This document shows positions 8,087 to 16,058 of a stretch of 64,000 bases of DNA, one piece after another. Location of the stretch: assembly GCA_905182475.1 (NCBI GenBank), contig CAJJBR010000056.1, positions 1 through 64,000 on the forward strand. The letters run 5' to 3'. A program made the position numbers and the translations under genes. Source of the DNA: Akkermansiaceae bacterium (GTDB taxonomy: Bacteria; Verrucomicrobiota; Verrucomicrobiia; Verrucomicrobiales; Akkermansiaceae). A model generated the notes under the pieces. That model had not been told where the DNA came from, ran no database searches, and worked only from the letters and a program-made list of their open reading frames with translations. Position 1 is the first letter of the stretch. Each line of letters starts with the position of its first letter.

Positions 8087-9280
8087 GGCTCTCTTCACCA
8101 TCCCCAAAGTCCTGCGCGGCATCTTCCGCAAACGCCGCCACCTACTCACACTCCTCTTCCATACCGCCACCTTAACCCTCCGCGATTCCTTCCGCATCCG
8201 CCTCAACCTCCCCGATGGGAAACTCGCCGCCATCGCCGGAGTCCACACCTTCGGCGATTACCTCATCTTTCATCCCCACCTCCACGTCCTCGCCGCCGAC
8301 GGCCTTTTCGACTCCCAAGGCCGCTTCTACTGCATGCCCGCCGAAGATCTAGCCCCCGCCATCGAACTCTTTCGCCACCGCTTCCTCCACGCCCTCCGCG
8401 ACGCCAAACTCATCAGCCCCTCCAAGCTCGCCAACCTTCTCGCCTGGAAACACTCCGGCTTCAATATCCACGACGGCGGCGAAAAAACCGTCCCCGCCCA
8501 CGACACCGCCGGCCGCCGTTTAACAGTTCGTTCACTCAATGAAAAATCGCGTGAGGCGAAGCCTTTATACGCGACTCCCTCCAGAAAATCACCTGGAACG
8601 CCACCACCAAGACCGTCATCTACCGCTCCAAGCGCCACCACAACACCAAGCGCAACTTCGAGATCTTCAAAGCCCCCGACTTCATCGCCGCCGCTCTGCT
8701 CCACATCCCACCGAAAGGCCAGCAAACCGTCCGCTATTACGGCCTCTACTCCAATAAATCCCGGGGCCAAACCTCCCCCATCTCGGACCGCATCATCCGG
8801 CCATCCCAACCCGAGACTCCCCCCGAAAAACCACCGCCCGCCCAGATCCTCCTCATTCCCGCGCCGCCCAAAAGTCGATCCCGCGACATGCGCCCCCTCT
8901 GGCGCGACCTCATCCTCAAGGTTTGGGGCGGCGACCCTCTCCAGTGCCCCTGCTGCAAGGGCACCATGAAGCCCGTCCGCAAGGTCCTCCGTCGCGAGGA
9001 AATCGAATTCTTTCTCCGGCTCCACGGCCTTTGGGAAGGCATCATCCATCTTCCACGCCCGCCACCACCGCCCTTCGACATCGACACCATCGAGAAGATC
9101 GAGCCACCCTGGCAAGCCATCAAGGAATGGATCCCGGATGACGACCCTGACCTCAACTGGTTCAACCAGGAAAGGGCACCCACCGGCGCAGAGCCTGAAT
9201 GCTTCGACCAAAGTCCCGACTGGCAGCCCAAAGAGATCTCTCTTGGCGACGGCCGGACTCTCGTCCTCGACGACAGCTGA
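8087..9280 (+). pseudogene. IS91-family (Y2 rolling-circle) transposase remnant
   Basis: The first part (frame of 7977) shows RQALFTIPKVLRG, HTFGDYLIFHPHLHVLAADG with the HUH motif HPHLH, and KHSGFNIHDGG. From about 8585 the similarity continues in another frame: KITWN, YRSKRHHNTKRNFE, YYGLYSNKSRG, and a CPCCKGTMKP zinc ribbon near 8950. The switch lies in an odd AT-rich 60 bp stretch (8520-8580). The N-terminal zinc-binding domain usual in IS91 proteins is missing. So the gene is truncated at the 5' end and frameshifted, hence inactive. IS91 elements transpose by rolling circle and can carry flanking DNA. Confidence 0.8.
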
Positions 9281-9482
9281 CAGGCAAGAAGCTTGGTGAC
9301 CTAAAAAAACCGCTGCCAAAAAAGACCTTGGCAAGGCGGACTGGGAATCCACGCTCTCGTGCCATGAAAACCGTGCTAAAATTTCCCGGTTCCAGTAAAA
9401 TCTGGCATAAATTAGGGGCTTTTCCTGCCGAAACACTGCCCACCGCCAAACCAAACCACCGTCTCCGCCCCTCTTCCCCCCG
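9281..9482. other. Downstream flank of the IS91 remnant
   Basis: No gene seen. Probably includes the 3' (oriIS-side) end of the IS91-type element, but I cannot define its border. It runs directly into the first 429-bp module. Confidence 0.3.
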
Positions 9483-9560
9483 CAACCCCCTTTCGCCCCC
9501 CTCTGCTCCGGTCCAAAGGCGGCTACAAAGCCCTCCCGCCAAAAGCAATTTCCTAGCAGT
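9483..9560 (+). repeat. 78-bp dispersed repeat, type B (copy 1)
   Basis: Starts CAACCCCCTTTCGCCCCC and ends CAATTTCCTAGCAGT. The central hairpin is GGCT-ACAA-AGCC, the mirror arrangement of the type A hairpin. Ends are shared with type A, the middle differs. Confidence 0.9.
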
Positions 9561-9700
9561 ATAGAAATGCGGCAACTGTTCCGTGTCGAACTTGACGAGG
9601 ACATCAGCAGCTTCCCTCAAGGCCGGCATCACCCGGCACTAGTCAAACACCAGCTCGGAGGGGTCATCGATCAATACGCGAGCCGCAGGCATGGGTGGAT

Positions 9701-9728
9701 TTTAAGCTCTAAGTTTTAAACGCTAAAC
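9701..9728 (-). repeat. Heptad repeat in module copy 1
   Basis: Four AT-rich 7-bp units (TTTAAGC, TCTAAGT, TTTAAAC, GCTAAAC on plus). Read on minus they precede a short frame starting at an ATG near 9693. The twin copy is at 11137-11164. Confidence 0.7.
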
Positions 9729-9797
9729 ACCAAACTGAAAAAATTCGCAAAAACCTGTCACAATTCCTCGCCCTGCTGCCAATAGGGGGTGAAGATC

Positions 9798-10676
9798 ATG
9801 AAAAAATTACCAACCGATTCATCACCGTCTCATCCTGCTGACCGTCAACCCCCTTATCACCCCATGAAAGCACCTCCGAACACCTCACTCAAAAAGCAAA
9901 TTCCTAGCAATAAAGCCATCTGTTTGACCATTGCACTTTTGCTCCAGTGCGTATCGCAGGGACAGAGCATCAAGGAACGCGCCGAGCAGGGGGATGCGGA
10001 AGCACAGTCCGCTTTGGGGATAATGTATGATCTCGGCGAGGGAGTGCCTGAGGATGACGCCGAGGCCGTTAAGTGGTATCGGAAAGCCGCCGAGCAGGGG
10101 AATGCGGACGCGCAGTGCAATTTGGGGGTAATGTATCGTCGCGGCGAGGGAGTGCCTGAGGATGACGTCGAGGCCGTTAAGTGGTTTCGGAAAGCCGCCG
10201 AGCAGGGGAATGCGAAGGCGCATTACAATTTGGGGCGAGCGTATAATTTCGGCAAGGGAGTGCCTGAGGATGACGCCGAGGCCGTTAAGTGGTATCGGAA
10301 ATCCGCCGAGCAGGGGTATGCGGACGCGCAGTGCATTTTGGGGGACATGTATGAATTAGGCAAAAGAGTGCCTCAGGATGACGTCGAGGCCGTTAAGTGG
10401 TATCGGAAAGCCGCCGAGCAGGGGCATGGGGAGGCACAGCACAGTTTGGGGATAATGTATGATCTCGGCAAAGGAGTGCCTGAGGATGACGCCGAGGCCG
10501 CTAAGTGGTATCGGAAAGCCGCCGAGCAGGGGCATGGGGCGGACTATCTAGATAGCGCATCAGGACATGAGAAAGCCAAGAAGGGTAAGGAGATTATCTC
10601 TCGTAAGATGACTCAGGAGCAGATTGCAGAAGCACAGAAACTGAGTCGTGAATGGAAGCCAAGAAGGTCTCGCTAG
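9798..10676 (+). CDS. Exported Sel1-repeat protein
   Basis: About 292 residues from the ATG at 9798, which has an AGGGGGTG ribosome binding site 5-7 bp upstream; an ATG at 9864 is an alternative closer to the hydrophobic segment. A long basic n-region and ICLTIALLLQCVSQGQS suggest export. Then come six or so Sel1-like repeats of 36 residues (AEQG.A.AQ..LG.MY..G.GVPEDD.EAVKWYRKA), also visible as a 108-bp period in the DNA from about 9981. The tail is basic (EWKPRRSR). Sel1 repeats are protein-protein scaffolds; no partner is evident. The first 38 residues are the same as in the ankyrin-like protein at 11234 because both lie in the shared module. Confidence 0.85.
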   Translation: MKKLPTDSSPSHPADRQPPYHPMKAPPNTSLKKQIPSNKAICLTIALLLQCVSQGQSIKERAEQGDAEAQSALGIMYDLGEGVPEDDAEAVKWYRKAAEQGNADAQCNLGVMYRRGEGVPEDDVEAVKWFRKAAEQGNAKAHYNLGRAYNFGKGVPEDDAEAVKWYRKSAEQGYADAQCILGDMYELGKRVPQDDVEAVKWYRKAAEQGHGEAQHSLGIMYDLGKGVPEDDAEAAKWYRKAAEQGHGADYLDSASGHEKAKKGKEIISRKMTQEQIAEAQKLSREWKPRRSR

Positions 10677-10728
10677 ATCAACAGTCCATTATTCTCTTCT
10701 GAAATGAGCCGGCGAAAAGGGAACGGGC

Positions 10729-10748
10729 TTTTCCTAGCAGGTATAAGA
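10729..10748 (+). repeat. Degenerate 3' end of a dispersed repeat
   Basis: The sequence TTTTCCTAGCAG followed by GTATAAG resembles the type B end plus its flank (TTTCCTAGCAGTATAG). Only this end is preserved. It lies after the Sel1 gene. Confidence 0.5.
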
Positions 10749-10830
10749 AAATCTGGACTAGGTCACAAATTAGGCACATTTAAGCCGATTCGGTTTGTTT
10801 TTCGTCCTGTAATCCTTATGAAATAAGGAA

Positions 10831-10857
10831 GTGGAGCGTAGCGGATTCGAACCGCTG
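10831..10857 (-). other. tRNA 3'-end remnant
   Basis: On minus, AGCGGTTCGAATCCGCT forms a perfect T-arm (5-bp stem, TTCGAAT loop) followed by ACGCTCCA, like an acceptor strand with discriminator. I find no matching 5' acceptor (GGAGCGT), D-arm or anticodon arm in the preceding sequence. tRNA 3' ends left alone are typical att-site footprints of integrated elements; serine identity is only a guess. Confidence 0.5.
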
Positions 10858-10918
10858 AAAAGATTACGCCCCCCATACCTACGGGGAAACCCTTATGGAT
10901 AAAGAGAAACGGAACAGT

Positions 10919-11347
10919 CAACCCCCTTTCGCCCCCCTCTGCTCCGGTCCAAAGGCGGCTACAAAGCCCTCCCGCCAAAAGCAATTTCCTAACAGTATAG
11001 AAATGCGGCAACTGTTCCGTGTCGAACTTGACGAGGACATCAGCAGCTTCCCTCAAGGCCGGCATCACCCGGCACTAGTCAAACACCAGCTCGGAGGGGT
11101 CATCGATCAATACGCGAGCCGCAGGCATGGGTGGATTTTAAGCTCTAAGTTTTAAACGCTAAACACCAAACTGAAAAAATTCGCAAAAACCTGTCACAAT
11201 TCCTCGCCCTGCTGCCAATAGGGGGTGAAGATCATGAAAAAATTACCAACCGATTCATCACCGTCTCATCCTGCTGACCGTCAACCCCCTTATCACCCCA
11301 TGAAAGCACCTCCGAACACCTCACTCAAAAAGCAAATTCCTAGCAAT
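10919..11347 (+). repeat. 429-bp module, copy 2
   Basis: Second copy of the module at 9483-9911, with the type B repeat at 10919-10996 (one base changed near its end), the heptad at 11137-11164, the same ribosome binding site and the same 38-codon leader. It is followed by the ankyrin-like gene body. Confidence 0.95.
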
Positions 11348-12727
11348 CGATATACAAGCACCGTCTTCGCCGCATTACGCCTTCTCAGCGTTGGCGCTGT
11401 GATGACCTGGATGATCCAGGACACCGGGGCTGAACCGAAACTGATTGCAAATGGACACAGTAAAAGTAATAAGGCATTATATGAAAATTTATGTGAATTA
11501 AATACTCAGTGGGAAAAATACACACCGCGTTATGCGGCTTTACCTGTTGACTGGAAAAGTGATGGGGACGTGAATTTAATTAAAACCCATTTGTTTCTAA
11601 TACTGGACAAGTTAAAGAAAAAAGATGTTTCACACATGAATGACCTTCAGAAATCAAATAGACGTGATCATATCACGGGGCTTGAAAAGTACATGCATCG
11701 TGGGATTTTTCCTATAAATACTTTATGGGTAGGTCGTCGACCCGTCTTTATCGATTCGGTGGGTACGCATTGTGCTGTCGGAAAACTTATTTATAATTCT
11801 GGATTCGAGAAACTGGCAAAAAAAATTAATGATGAGCACCAATTATCTTACCTGAATGCCATTAAAACTCAGGGGCTTGTCAAATGGCAGGAAAACAGTG
11901 GCTTAGCACTTGACGAGTTGGCGTTAATACAACCCTCATACGCTCCTGCACATTACACAGAGCTTCAGAAATTAATCATGGCTGGAAAAATTAAAGACAT
12001 CATCGCTGCAATTGAAAAAGATCCCACAAAGTTAAATAAGGTTGAGGAGTTTAGTGCAGGTGGGGGTCGTAGTAGAGCAGCGATGGCTCCTTTGCAATTT
12101 GCCATGGAGCGCAATCAGTTGGATATTGTTAAGGCTCTACTGAAGTTAAACGCCAAGGTGGACACAACGTCCATGGCAATGGCCGTGCGCAAACAAAATA
12201 TTGATCTGATGGAGAAAATGGTCGCAAACGGGGCAAGTTATATGTGGGGCAATTACGTTGATAAATCAAAGGCATTGAACCATCTATTTACGTTGGACAA
12301 TGCAAGTAAAGAAAACACGATCGATTTTCAGGCGGTATTGTTGCAGTTTGTTGCAACGGCACCACCTCTTGGTGACCATAACTGGGTTCAGAAAGAAGCA
12401 GTAATAGACATGGAATCGCTTTTGAAGCACATGAAAAAAAACGGTCAATTAGACAAAAAGCAGCCCTACATCGCATTATTATGTTGGAGTCAAGGTCATC
12501 ACTGTGTGGAGCGCTTAAAACTTTTGATTAAATATGGTGTTGATACAAACGCACGATGCCAGATCGGACATGAAGGAAACGCGGGAAAAAAAACCGGACT
12601 TGAATGGCTGACATATTTTTCCAATAAAAGAAGTCAGTATAGTCATCATAAATACACAATGCAGCTCCACCGAGTGTTGGAAGCTTACCCGCAGTATGCG
12701 CTAGACTCAACTAAGAGCGCCCAATGA
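11234..12727 (+). CDS. Exported ankyrin-like protein with conserved N-terminal domain
   Basis: About 497 residues from the ATG at 11234 (same leader and ribosome binding site as the Sel1 gene). After a weak hydrophobic segment (STVFAALRLLSVGAVMTWM) comes a domain with RRPVFIDSVGTHCAVGKLI, HQLSYLNAI, LVKWQENSGL and LDELALIQPSYAP; I recall this block from uncharacterised Bacteroidetes proteins. The second half has ankyrin-like helices (PLQFAMERNQLDIVKALLK, IDLMEKMVANGA, ERLKLLIKYGVDTNAR). Codon use is AT-rich compared with the FAS1 genes next door, which suggests transfer. Function unknown; a protein-binding role is likely. Confidence 0.75.
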   Translation: MKKLPTDSSPSHPADRQPPYHPMKAPPNTSLKKQIPSNRYTSTVFAALRLLSVGAVMTWMIQDTGAEPKLIANGHSKSNKALYENLCELNTQWEKYTPRYAALPVDWKSDGDVNLIKTHLFLILDKLKKKDVSHMNDLQKSNRRDHITGLEKYMHRGIFPINTLWVGRRPVFIDSVGTHCAVGKLIYNSGFEKLAKKINDEHQLSYLNAIKTQGLVKWQENSGLALDELALIQPSYAPAHYTELQKLIMAGKIKDIIAAIEKDPTKLNKVEEFSAGGGRSRAAMAPLQFAMERNQLDIVKALLKLNAKVDTTSMAMAVRKQNIDLMEKMVANGASYMWGNYVDKSKALNHLFTLDNASKENTIDFQAVLLQFVATAPPLGDHNWVQKEAVIDMESLLKHMKKNGQLDKKQPYIALLCWSQGHHCVERLKLLIKYGVDTNARCQIGHEGNAGKKTGLEWLTYFSNKRSQYSHHKYTMQLHRVLEAYPQYALDSTKSAQ

Positions 12728-12745
12728 TGATCACATTAAACGACG

Positions 12746-12823
12746 CAACCCCCTTTCGCCCCCCTCTGCTCCGGTCCAAAGGCGGCTACAAAGCCCTCCC
12801 GCCAAAAGCAATTTCCTAGCAGT
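12746..12823 (+). repeat. 78-bp dispersed repeat, type B (copy 3)
   Basis: Same as 9483-9560 as far as can be read. It starts 19 bp after the ankyrin-like gene stop and ends 61 bp before the FAS1 gene start. The rest of the 429-bp module is absent here. Confidence 0.9.
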
Positions 12824-12884
12824 AAATGGGGGTCAACGGAAGAAAGTTGAATCCATTCCGGGATAGTAGCCGAAAGACCACCTG

Positions 12885-14576
12885 ATGAAGCTCGCTAATA
12901 TTCCCCGCCTATTCCTCTACTCCGCATGCACGGTATTCCTTCTCGGAGGTGCCCATGCCGCCGACCCCGCCGAAGCCAAGACCATTGGTCGAGTGATCCG
13001 CGAACGACCGGATCTTTCCAACTTCCTCCAATTGTTGGAAAAGACCGAAGCTGGTTCACAGCTATCCGAACGCACCAGTATACGGCGCACCGTTTTCGCA
13101 CCCACGGACGCGGCATTCGCCAAGATTCCCGAGGAGTCGCTGAAAACCCTGCTGGATCCCCGGAACGACGACCGGCTTGAGGAAGTCTTCGGATTCCATG
13201 TTCTGAATCGCACCGTGCCGGCCTTCGGACTCGAATTCTATGCGGCGCTCCAGATGGCCACGGGACAGTTTTTGTCCATCGACTTCAAGGGCGGTACGAT
13301 CGGTGAGGCTCGCTTCACCGGCGAGTCGATTGAGTGCTCGAATGGAGTCATCTTCCTGGTCGATCAGGTCCTCAAGCCCAACACCGACGACCTGTTTCAG
13401 CGACTTCAGAAGGATGGCCGGTTCACCATCTTCACCAAAGCCATCACCGCGAGTCGCCAGGGCAAACTCTTCCAGAACATGCATGGCCTCTACACCACCT
13501 TCGCGCCCACCGACGAAGCGTTCAAGAAGCTGCCGCCGGAGTTTGTCGAATCACTTTTCCTTCCCGAGAACGACGAGAGACTCGAGGACATCATCAAGCA
13601 TCACATCATCGACGACGTGCGCGCCTTTGGGAACATTCCGGGATACTTCAGTCTTGGTGTTTCCGATGTCACTCCCTCATCCGCCTTTGGTCAGCAGATC
13701 AATTTCAAGATGACCGCGAACGTCCCGACCGTCGATGGAGCGAAGATCTTGGAAGCCGACATTCCCTGCGCCAATGGCGTCATTCACGTTATTGATTCCG
13801 TAATCCCGCCTGTCGAATCCAGCCTCCTTGAGCTACTCCGCAAGGACGAGCGCTTCAGCACGTTGGTTTCCCTGCTTGAGACCACCGGATTGAGCCTTCC
13901 GGTCGCATCATCTTCGCTGTTCACCCTCTATGCTCCCGTGAACGAGGCATGGACAAAGGAACCTTACGCCTCACTCGTGGCAAACCCGAGCGGTGACACG
14001 AGAGAAGCCCTCTATGGCATCCTCGCTCGTCACGTCATCACGGGAAAGCATGTGAGCGAGAACTGCAGACCCTACAACAAGCTGCGCACCATTCACGGCG
14101 CTCCCATCTACCTCACACGCACGGGAACCACGCGGAAGATCAGTGGCATCTCGATCACCGAGACGGATACCGAGGCATTCAACGGCCTGATCAATGCCAT
14201 CGGAGCTGTGATCGAAGATCCCATGGAGCTTCCCGAGGGAGACATCAGCACCGTGGACGCCATCGAGTTTGTGCAGGATACCCTGACCAAGGCCGCGCCG
14301 CTCTACGACGGAGGTAACTACGAGGCATGCTGGCGCTACTACACAGCCCGTGGCTACGAGTTCCTCTCCAAGTACGCCCAATTCCTCGATAGCAACATTC
14401 GCACCAGTCTTGAGAAGGCCATTCTGGATGATCAACCGCTGTTCCAACTGGCTTCGGATGCCTGGGCGTCCCGCAATGCATTCCGCGCCGTTCTGAGAGC
14501 CCTCGAGCAACGTGAGGATCGGATCCAGGACAGCTATCTGATGCAGGAACCCACCAAGGCTCGATTTGGCAGATGA
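12885..14576 (+). CDS. Exported protein with three FAS1 (fasciclin) domains
   Basis: 563 residues. Signal peptide (FLYSACTVFLLGGAHA). Three FAS1 units: residues near 35-165 (TVFAPTDAAFAKIPEE ... SNGVIFLVDQVL), 170-310 ([16 protein letters not shown] ... [13 protein letters not shown]) and a more diverged third to about 450 (FTLYAPVNEAW ... GLINAIGAVI). The C-terminal 110 residues form an extra helical region. FAS1 domains mediate surface adhesion. With the smaller FAS1 gene at 14877 and the sigma/anti-sigma pair at 15471 this forms a cluster. It ends before a strong terminator at 14647. Confidence 0.9.
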   Translation: MKLANIPRLFLYSACTVFLLGGAHAADPAEAKTIGRVIRERPDLSNFLQLLEKTEAGSQLSERTSIRRTVFAPTDAAFAKIPEESLKTLLDPRNDDRLEEVFGFHVLNRTVPAFGLEFYAALQMATGQFLSIDFKGGTIGEARFTGESIECSNGVIFLVDQVLKPNTDDLFQRLQKDGRFTIFTKAITASRQGKLFQNMHGLYTTFAPTDEAFKKLPPEFVESLFLPENDERLEDIIKHHIIDDVRAFGNIPGYFSLGVSDVTPSSAFGQQINFKMTANVPTVDGAKILEADIPCANGVIHVIDSVIPPVESSLLELLRKDERFSTLVSLLETTGLSLPVASSSLFTLYAPVNEAWTKEPYASLVANPSGDTREALYGILARHVITGKHVSENCRPYNKLRTIHGAPIYLTRTGTTRKISGISITETDTEAFNGLINAIGAVIEDPMELPEGDISTVDAIEFVQDTLTKAAPLYDGGNYEACWRYYTARGYEFLSKYAQFLDSNIRTSLEKAILDDQPLFQLASDAWASRNAFRAVLRALEQREDRIQDSYLMQEPTKARFGR

Positions 14577-14646
14577 ATCGCCGCGGGGGACTTCGTCCGG
14601 TTGGGAAAGCTCCGCCTTAACCAAGGTTCCCTAGCTCCTATTCAGC

Positions 14647-14679
14647 CCCATCTCTCGTCCGCGGGAGATGGGTTTTTTT
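14647..14679 (+). terminator. Rho-independent terminator after the triple-FAS1 gene
   Basis: An 8-bp stem CCCATCTC/GAGATGGG with a GC-rich loop is followed by seven or more T residues. It separates the two FAS1 genes into different transcripts. The remaining sequence to 14876 shows no gene. Confidence 0.85.
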
Positions 14680-14876
14680 GGCTTAGGTCAGCCACTAACT
14701 CATTCATGACGGCTCCATCCATGTTCGCTGCGACGGCCATCCCCACCACGTCCAATTCGGCACCTCCAGAAAAATGTGAGACTTCTTGAATCCAAAATCC
14801 ACGACTCACCGAAGACTCTACTGAATGCCCGCTTGGGCTACCACGAAACAACATCAACCAACCAAAACTGATTCCC

Positions 14877-15377
14877 ATGAAAGCCATTGTTACTACCCTC
14901 GTCGTCGGACTCCTTGCCCTCGTTTCTCCTGCTACTGCAGACGACGCCAAGGCCGCCAAGAAAGACATCGTCGATACCGCCGTTGCCGCCGGATCATTCA
15001 AGACGCTCGCCGCTGCACTCGGTGCCGCCGGTCTTGTCGACACCCTGAAGGGAGACGGCCCGTTCACGGTGTTCGCTCCCACCGATGAAGCCTTTGCCAA
15101 ACTTCCCAAAGACACCGTCGAAGATCTGCTTAAGCCAGAGAACAAGGCCAAGCTTGTCGACATCCTCACCTATCACGTCGTATCCGGCAAGGTGATGGCT
15201 GAAACGGCCGTGACCCTCGACAAGGCCACTGCGCTTAACAAGAAGGTCATCGTTCTTGCGGTGAAGGACGGAGTACTCACTCTCAATGGCAGCGCCAAGG
15301 TCGTAACGGCTGACATCGACTGCTCAAACGGGGTGATTCACGTCATCGACGCGGTGATTCTGCCACCGTCCGAGTAA
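14877..15377 (+). CDS. Secreted single-FAS1-domain protein
   Basis: 166 residues. Signal peptide ([18 protein letters not shown], cut before DDAKA) and one complete FAS1 domain: [42 protein letters not shown], and [15 protein letters not shown] at the end. This is the compact form seen in MPT70/MPT83-like and cyanobacterial proteins. It precedes an ECF sigma factor and an RskA-type anti-sigma factor, so it is a likely target of that regulon. Hairpin downstream. Confidence 0.92.
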   Translation: MKAIVTTLVVGLLALVSPATADDAKAAKKDIVDTAVAAGSFKTLAAALGAAGLVDTLKGDGPFTVFAPTDEAFAKLPKDTVEDLLKPENKAKLVDILTYHVVSGKVMAETAVTLDKATALNKKVIVLAVKDGVLTLNGSAKVVTADIDCSNGVIHVIDAVILPPSE

Positions 15378-15399
15378 GCCATTCCGCAACCCGTTCCAT

Positions 15400-15429
15400 C
15401 CCCGATACCGCCTTTTTGCGGTATTGGGG
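15400..15429 (+). terminator. Hairpin after the FAS1 gene
   Basis: CCCC, ATACCGC, a short T-rich loop, GCGGTAT, then GGGG gives a long imperfect stem. The T-run lies in the loop rather than after the stem, so it may pause transcription rather than terminate fully. It lies between the FAS1 gene and the sigma factor. Confidence 0.5.
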
Positions 15430-15470
15430 ATAGACATTCACCAAGCCAACGAGCTAAGTTCCCACCGTTC

Positions 15471-16058
15471 GTGGCCGATCGACTTCAAGACGACTCAGAC
15501 GGTGGCATCCTCCAAGAGGTCGCCCAAGGAATCGAATATGCCATGGATCACTGTATCTCCAGATACGGGGGCTTGGTTTGGTCCATCGCACAGCGCTACG
15601 TGCAGGATCACTCATCCGCGGAAGACGTCGTTCAGGAAACCTTCACCGACCTTTGGAAATCCGCCAAGCGCTACGATCCTGCGATCGCGACCGAATGCAC
15701 CTTCATCGGCATGCTGGCCCGAAGACGGGCGATTGACTTCGCGCGCAAAGAGAGCCGCCGTCCCCAGCTTGAACCACTTCCCGAAGGCGAGTCCCTCCAC
15801 CACGCTTCGGTCGAACCCTCTGCCGCCGTCTCCTGCGAAAGCGAAGATGTCCGCGCAGCGCTCAAAGAGCTTCCTCAAGAAACCCAGCAAATTTTCTCCC
15901 TCCACTTTGACGAGGGAATGACCCACCCCGAAATCGCCAAGAAGACCGGGCTTCCTCTCGGCACCGTCAAGACGCGCCTCCGGCGAGGACTGATCGAGGT
16001 CCGAGATAGACTGCGCCGCCTCGATGGAGGCCAACCCTTCACCTCCGCCACATCATGA
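15471..16058 (+). CDS. ECF RNA polymerase sigma factor
   Basis: 195 residues. Sigma-70 region 2 near residues 28-90 (YGGLVWSIAQRYVQDHSSAEDVVQETFTDLW) and region 4 near 130-180 (LKELPQETQQIFSLHFDEGMTHPEIAKKTGLPLGTVKTRLRRG). GTG start at 15471; ATG at 15543 would remove part of the N-terminal helix. The stop overlaps the start of the RskA gene by four bases, indicating translational coupling. By analogy with SigK/RskA it probably controls the FAS1 genes and itself. Confidence 0.9.
   Translation: MADRLQDDSDGGILQEVAQGIEYAMDHCISRYGGLVWSIAQRYVQDHSSAEDVVQETFTDLWKSAKRYDPAIATECTFIGMLARRRAIDFARKESRRPQLEPLPEGESLHHASVEPSAAVSCESEDVRAALKELPQETQQIFSLHFDEGMTHPEIAKKTGLPLGTVKTRLRRGLIEVRDRLRRLDGGQPFTSATS

Larger units (their letters stand above)
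9483..9911 (+). repeat. 429-bp module, copy 1
   Basis: Direct repeat, apparently identical to 10919-11347 (offset 1436 bp) apart from one base seen by eye (GCAGT versus ACAGT near 9558). Parts in order: a 78-bp type B repeat (9483-9560); a non-coding stretch with an AT-rich heptad (9701-9728); an AGGGGGTG ribosome binding site; and the first codons of the following gene, ending in CAAATTCCTAGCAAT, a variant of the repeat 3' end. Immediately afterwards the two copies carry different genes. Confidence 0.95.

Noticed and set aside
9162-9632. Minus-strand frame through the repeat (LLLAGGL... stretch)
   Set aside because: It spans the IS91 remnant, a type B repeat and the module on the wrong strand; no coherent family.
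10831-10900. A complete class II tRNA gene
   Set aside because: T-arm and acceptor-like strand are clear, but 5' acceptor, D-arm and anticodon arm could not be found.
9483-11346. CRISPR array
   Set aside because: Repeats are 77-78 bp, few, unevenly spaced and separated by genes rather than uniform spacers; no cas genes.
5742-12823. 77-78 bp repeats as integron attC sites
   Set aside because: A RYYYAAC-like box occurs only inside type A, and the two ends of the repeat are not inverted copies as attC requires. No integrase gene is in the window.
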